A stretch of DNA of 6,409 nt from Cyclobacteriaceae bacterium (GTDB taxonomy: Bacteria; Bacteroidota; Bacteroidia; Cytophagales; Cyclobacteriaceae): positions 1 to 6,409 of the forward strand of contig VFKK01000335.1 of the NCBI GenBank assembly GCA_009885605.1. The letters are read 5' to 3'. The position numbers and the translations under genes are program-made. Under the pieces are notes generated by a model. The model had not been told where the DNA came from, did no database searches, and saw only the letters and a program-made list of their open reading frames with translations. Within the stretch, counting starts at the first letter, position 1. Every line of letters begins with the position of its first letter. Below, piece after piece: positions 5,135-6,409 of this stretch.

Positions 5135-6409
5135 CTAACCGCCTCCAAAATCAGCACCCAATCATTTCCTCTTCCTTCGCTCGGAGGTGTAACCTGCAAA
5201 GTTGTACTTTTAGAAAGAACTCCTTCCAGAGGAAAACTTACCCCCGTTCTGGGGTCAAACCATTTTCCAGTTATTTTCGCCCCATTTAATTTAGATAGGT
5301 TCAGACTGGTTTTTTTACCGGAGGGAAAGTAAATCATAGCGTAATTTCCAGCTTCGTCCCGAGTGGCAGCAACATAAAACTCATCATCTTCCTGGGAATT
5401 GGCTACTAAGGTCTGATCGGGGATTCTCGAAAAATACTCCTGAGAAAGCATTAGATCTTTCAAATGCTTTACCTGATTGGCGACTTCCAAATCAAGTGAT
5501 AATTTCCACGGTTTGAGGGGTGCATTCACTGGAGATTTATCTAGAGAATACATTTGCCAAACTGCATGACAGCCGTAAGTTTGTCCAGCTGCACCGGCAA
5601 ATACATTCCAGTACATGATTCTTCTAATGTCAGCGGCTTCACTATATCCCAATTCCTTTGCATTAAAGCATTTGGGATGCTCTTCATACATCGGTTCTCC
5701 GTCAATTGTTGGTTTTTGGGGCGAAAGACTGAGGTCATAGGCGATTTTCTCAAAAGTTGGCTGATTGGGGCAATGGCCTGTTTGATGCATATTGAAGCTT
5801 AACCATTCTTCGGTATGAAACCAATTGGAGCTTCCTCCCGGACTTGTTGGCTGCGGGTGAAATGTCATCAGTTGCCGATTGGTAGGATTTTGAGTTTCCA
5901 CTATTCCCCGGGCCATTTCATTCCAGACTTTCACATCAAATGAATTCTCTCTTGGATTGCGGTCTCCACCTAAAACCCAAATCAGGTTTGGCTGATCTTT
6001 GTATCGATTTCCAATCCATTTCCCGTAGGAATAGGCCGTTTCCGGAGTGAAGATTTCCGGACCTGTTCCCCAGCTGTCTTTAAAAAGCTTATCGCCCCAG
6101 GTGGGTAAAAGAGCAACGTAGAATCCTCTTTCCAAAGCCATTTGAACCACTTTGTCTACATGACTAAAGTAAGCCTCGTTGTATTCCCAATTTTCCAGAG
6201 AAAGAAAAGGCTTGTCACCATTTGCATTGGGCTCGTTGATGCCATCCAATTCCGAAAGGATAACGGCCTGGATCACATTGAAATCCTGAGATTTTCTTTT
6301 ATCCAAAAAGAAAGCAGTTTCTCCACTATCCAATCTATGAAAGAGCTCCCAGGCAGTGTCTGCCATCCAAAAGAAAGGAGCCCCCTCTGAGGTCATCAGA
6401 TATTTATTA
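5131..6409 (-). CDS. GH140-like glycoside hydrolase (DUF4038 plus C-terminal PF12904-type domain), N-terminus cut by window edge
   Basis: The frame is open through the right edge (upstream codons read N-K-Y-L-M-T-S-E-G), so the ATG at 6396 is probably internal and the true start with a signal peptide lies outside. Counting from that Met, residues 1-310 form the DUF4038 TIM barrel: PFFWMADTAWELFHRL at 7-22, LPTWGDKL at 97-104, IWVLGGDRNPR at 139-149, FHPQPTSPGGSS at 179-190 and IDGEPMYEEHP at 231-241. Asp145 (GGDRN) and Glu234 (DGEP) are my candidates for the catalytic pair. The C-terminal domain (about 325-421) has WFDPRTG at 379-385 and GRGNDWVLILE at 408-418, typical of the PF12904 module that follows DUF4038. 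Characterised GH140 enzymes are apiosidases acting on rhamnogalacturonan II side chains; the substrate here is not certain. No SusC/SusD genes are visible. Confidence 0.93.
   Translation of the reverse strand, partial: NKYLMTSEGAPFFWMADTAWELFHRLDSGETAFFLDKRKSQDFNVIQAVILSELDGINEPNANGDKPFLSLENWEYNEAYFSHVDKVVQMALERGFYVALLPTWGDKLFKDSWGTGPEIFTPETAYSYGKWIGNRYKDQPNLIWVLGGDRNPRENSFDVKVWNEMARGIVETQNPTNRQLMTFHPQPTSPGGSSNWFHTEEWLSFNMHQTGHCPNQPTFEKIAYDLSLSPQKPTIDGEPMYEEHPKCFNAKELGYSEAADIRRIMYWNVFAGAAGQTYGCHAVWQMYSLDKSPVNAPLKPWKLSLDLEVANQVKHLKDLMLSQEYFSRIPDQTLVANSQEDDEFYVAATRDEAGNYAMIYFPSGKKTSLNLSKLNGAKITGKWFDPRTGVSFPLEGVLSKSTTLQVTPPSEGRGNDWVLILEAVS

Noticed and set aside
5541..5802. Small open frames on both strands inside the glycosidase gene
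   Set aside because: They overlap a well-supported DUF4038 coding frame and have no domain or start signal of their own.
6394..6396. ATG at 6396 as the true start of the glycoside hydrolase
   Set aside because: The frame stays open upstream with a family-like N-K-Y-L sequence and there is no signal peptide after this Met, so the gene continues past the window edge.

Overview
The window looks like chromosomal DNA from a member of the Bacteroidota, most likely order Cytophagales (Algoriphagus/Cyclobacteriaceae-like). The evidence is a clean TTTG-N19-TAnnTTTG promoter in front of a tRNA gene, starts without Shine-Dalgarno sequences, a tRNA with no encoded CCA end, a sigma-54 with a long acidic region II, a Bacteroidota-style outer-membrane barrel and lipoprotein, and a GH140-type glycoside hydrolase. 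The lineage call is inference from gene content and signals, not from a database search.

Layout, left to right. (1) 1-1328, minus: asparaginyl-tRNA synthetase, cut by the left edge just before motif 3. (2) 1329-1505: divergent intergenic region with an inverted repeat in the asnS leader and a -7-like box for rpoN. (3) 1506-2960, plus: complete rpoN (sigma-54), followed after 2 nt by (4) 2963-3580, a TTG-started PAP2-like membrane protein. (5) 3579-3610: bidirectional intrinsic terminator. (6) 3625-4371, minus: outer-membrane beta-barrel protein with a G8 tract in its coding sequence and an inverted repeat over its presumed promoter. (7) 4408-4550: AT-rich intergenic region with short repeats and the tRNA promoter. 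(8) 4551-4624, plus: tRNA-Arg(ACG), then an intrinsic terminator. (9) 4676-4766: a decayed copy of the same tRNA. (10) 4874-5134, plus: small lipoprotein. (11) 5131-6409, minus: DUF4038/GH140-like glycoside hydrolase cut by the right edge, whose stop codon shares a TTAA with the lipoprotein stop.

The genes do not form one pathway. rpoN and the PAP2-like gene probably form an operon. AsnRS and the tRNA belong to translation, the barrel and lipoprotein to the cell envelope, and the glycosidase to plant-polysaccharide breakdown. I see no phage, transposon, CRISPR or defence system, and I do not claim a new biological system. The items most worth a second look are the tRNA-Arg/pseudo-tRNA pair, a possible paired A19-U56 change in the intact tRNA, the G8 tract in the barrel gene, and the small lipoprotein.
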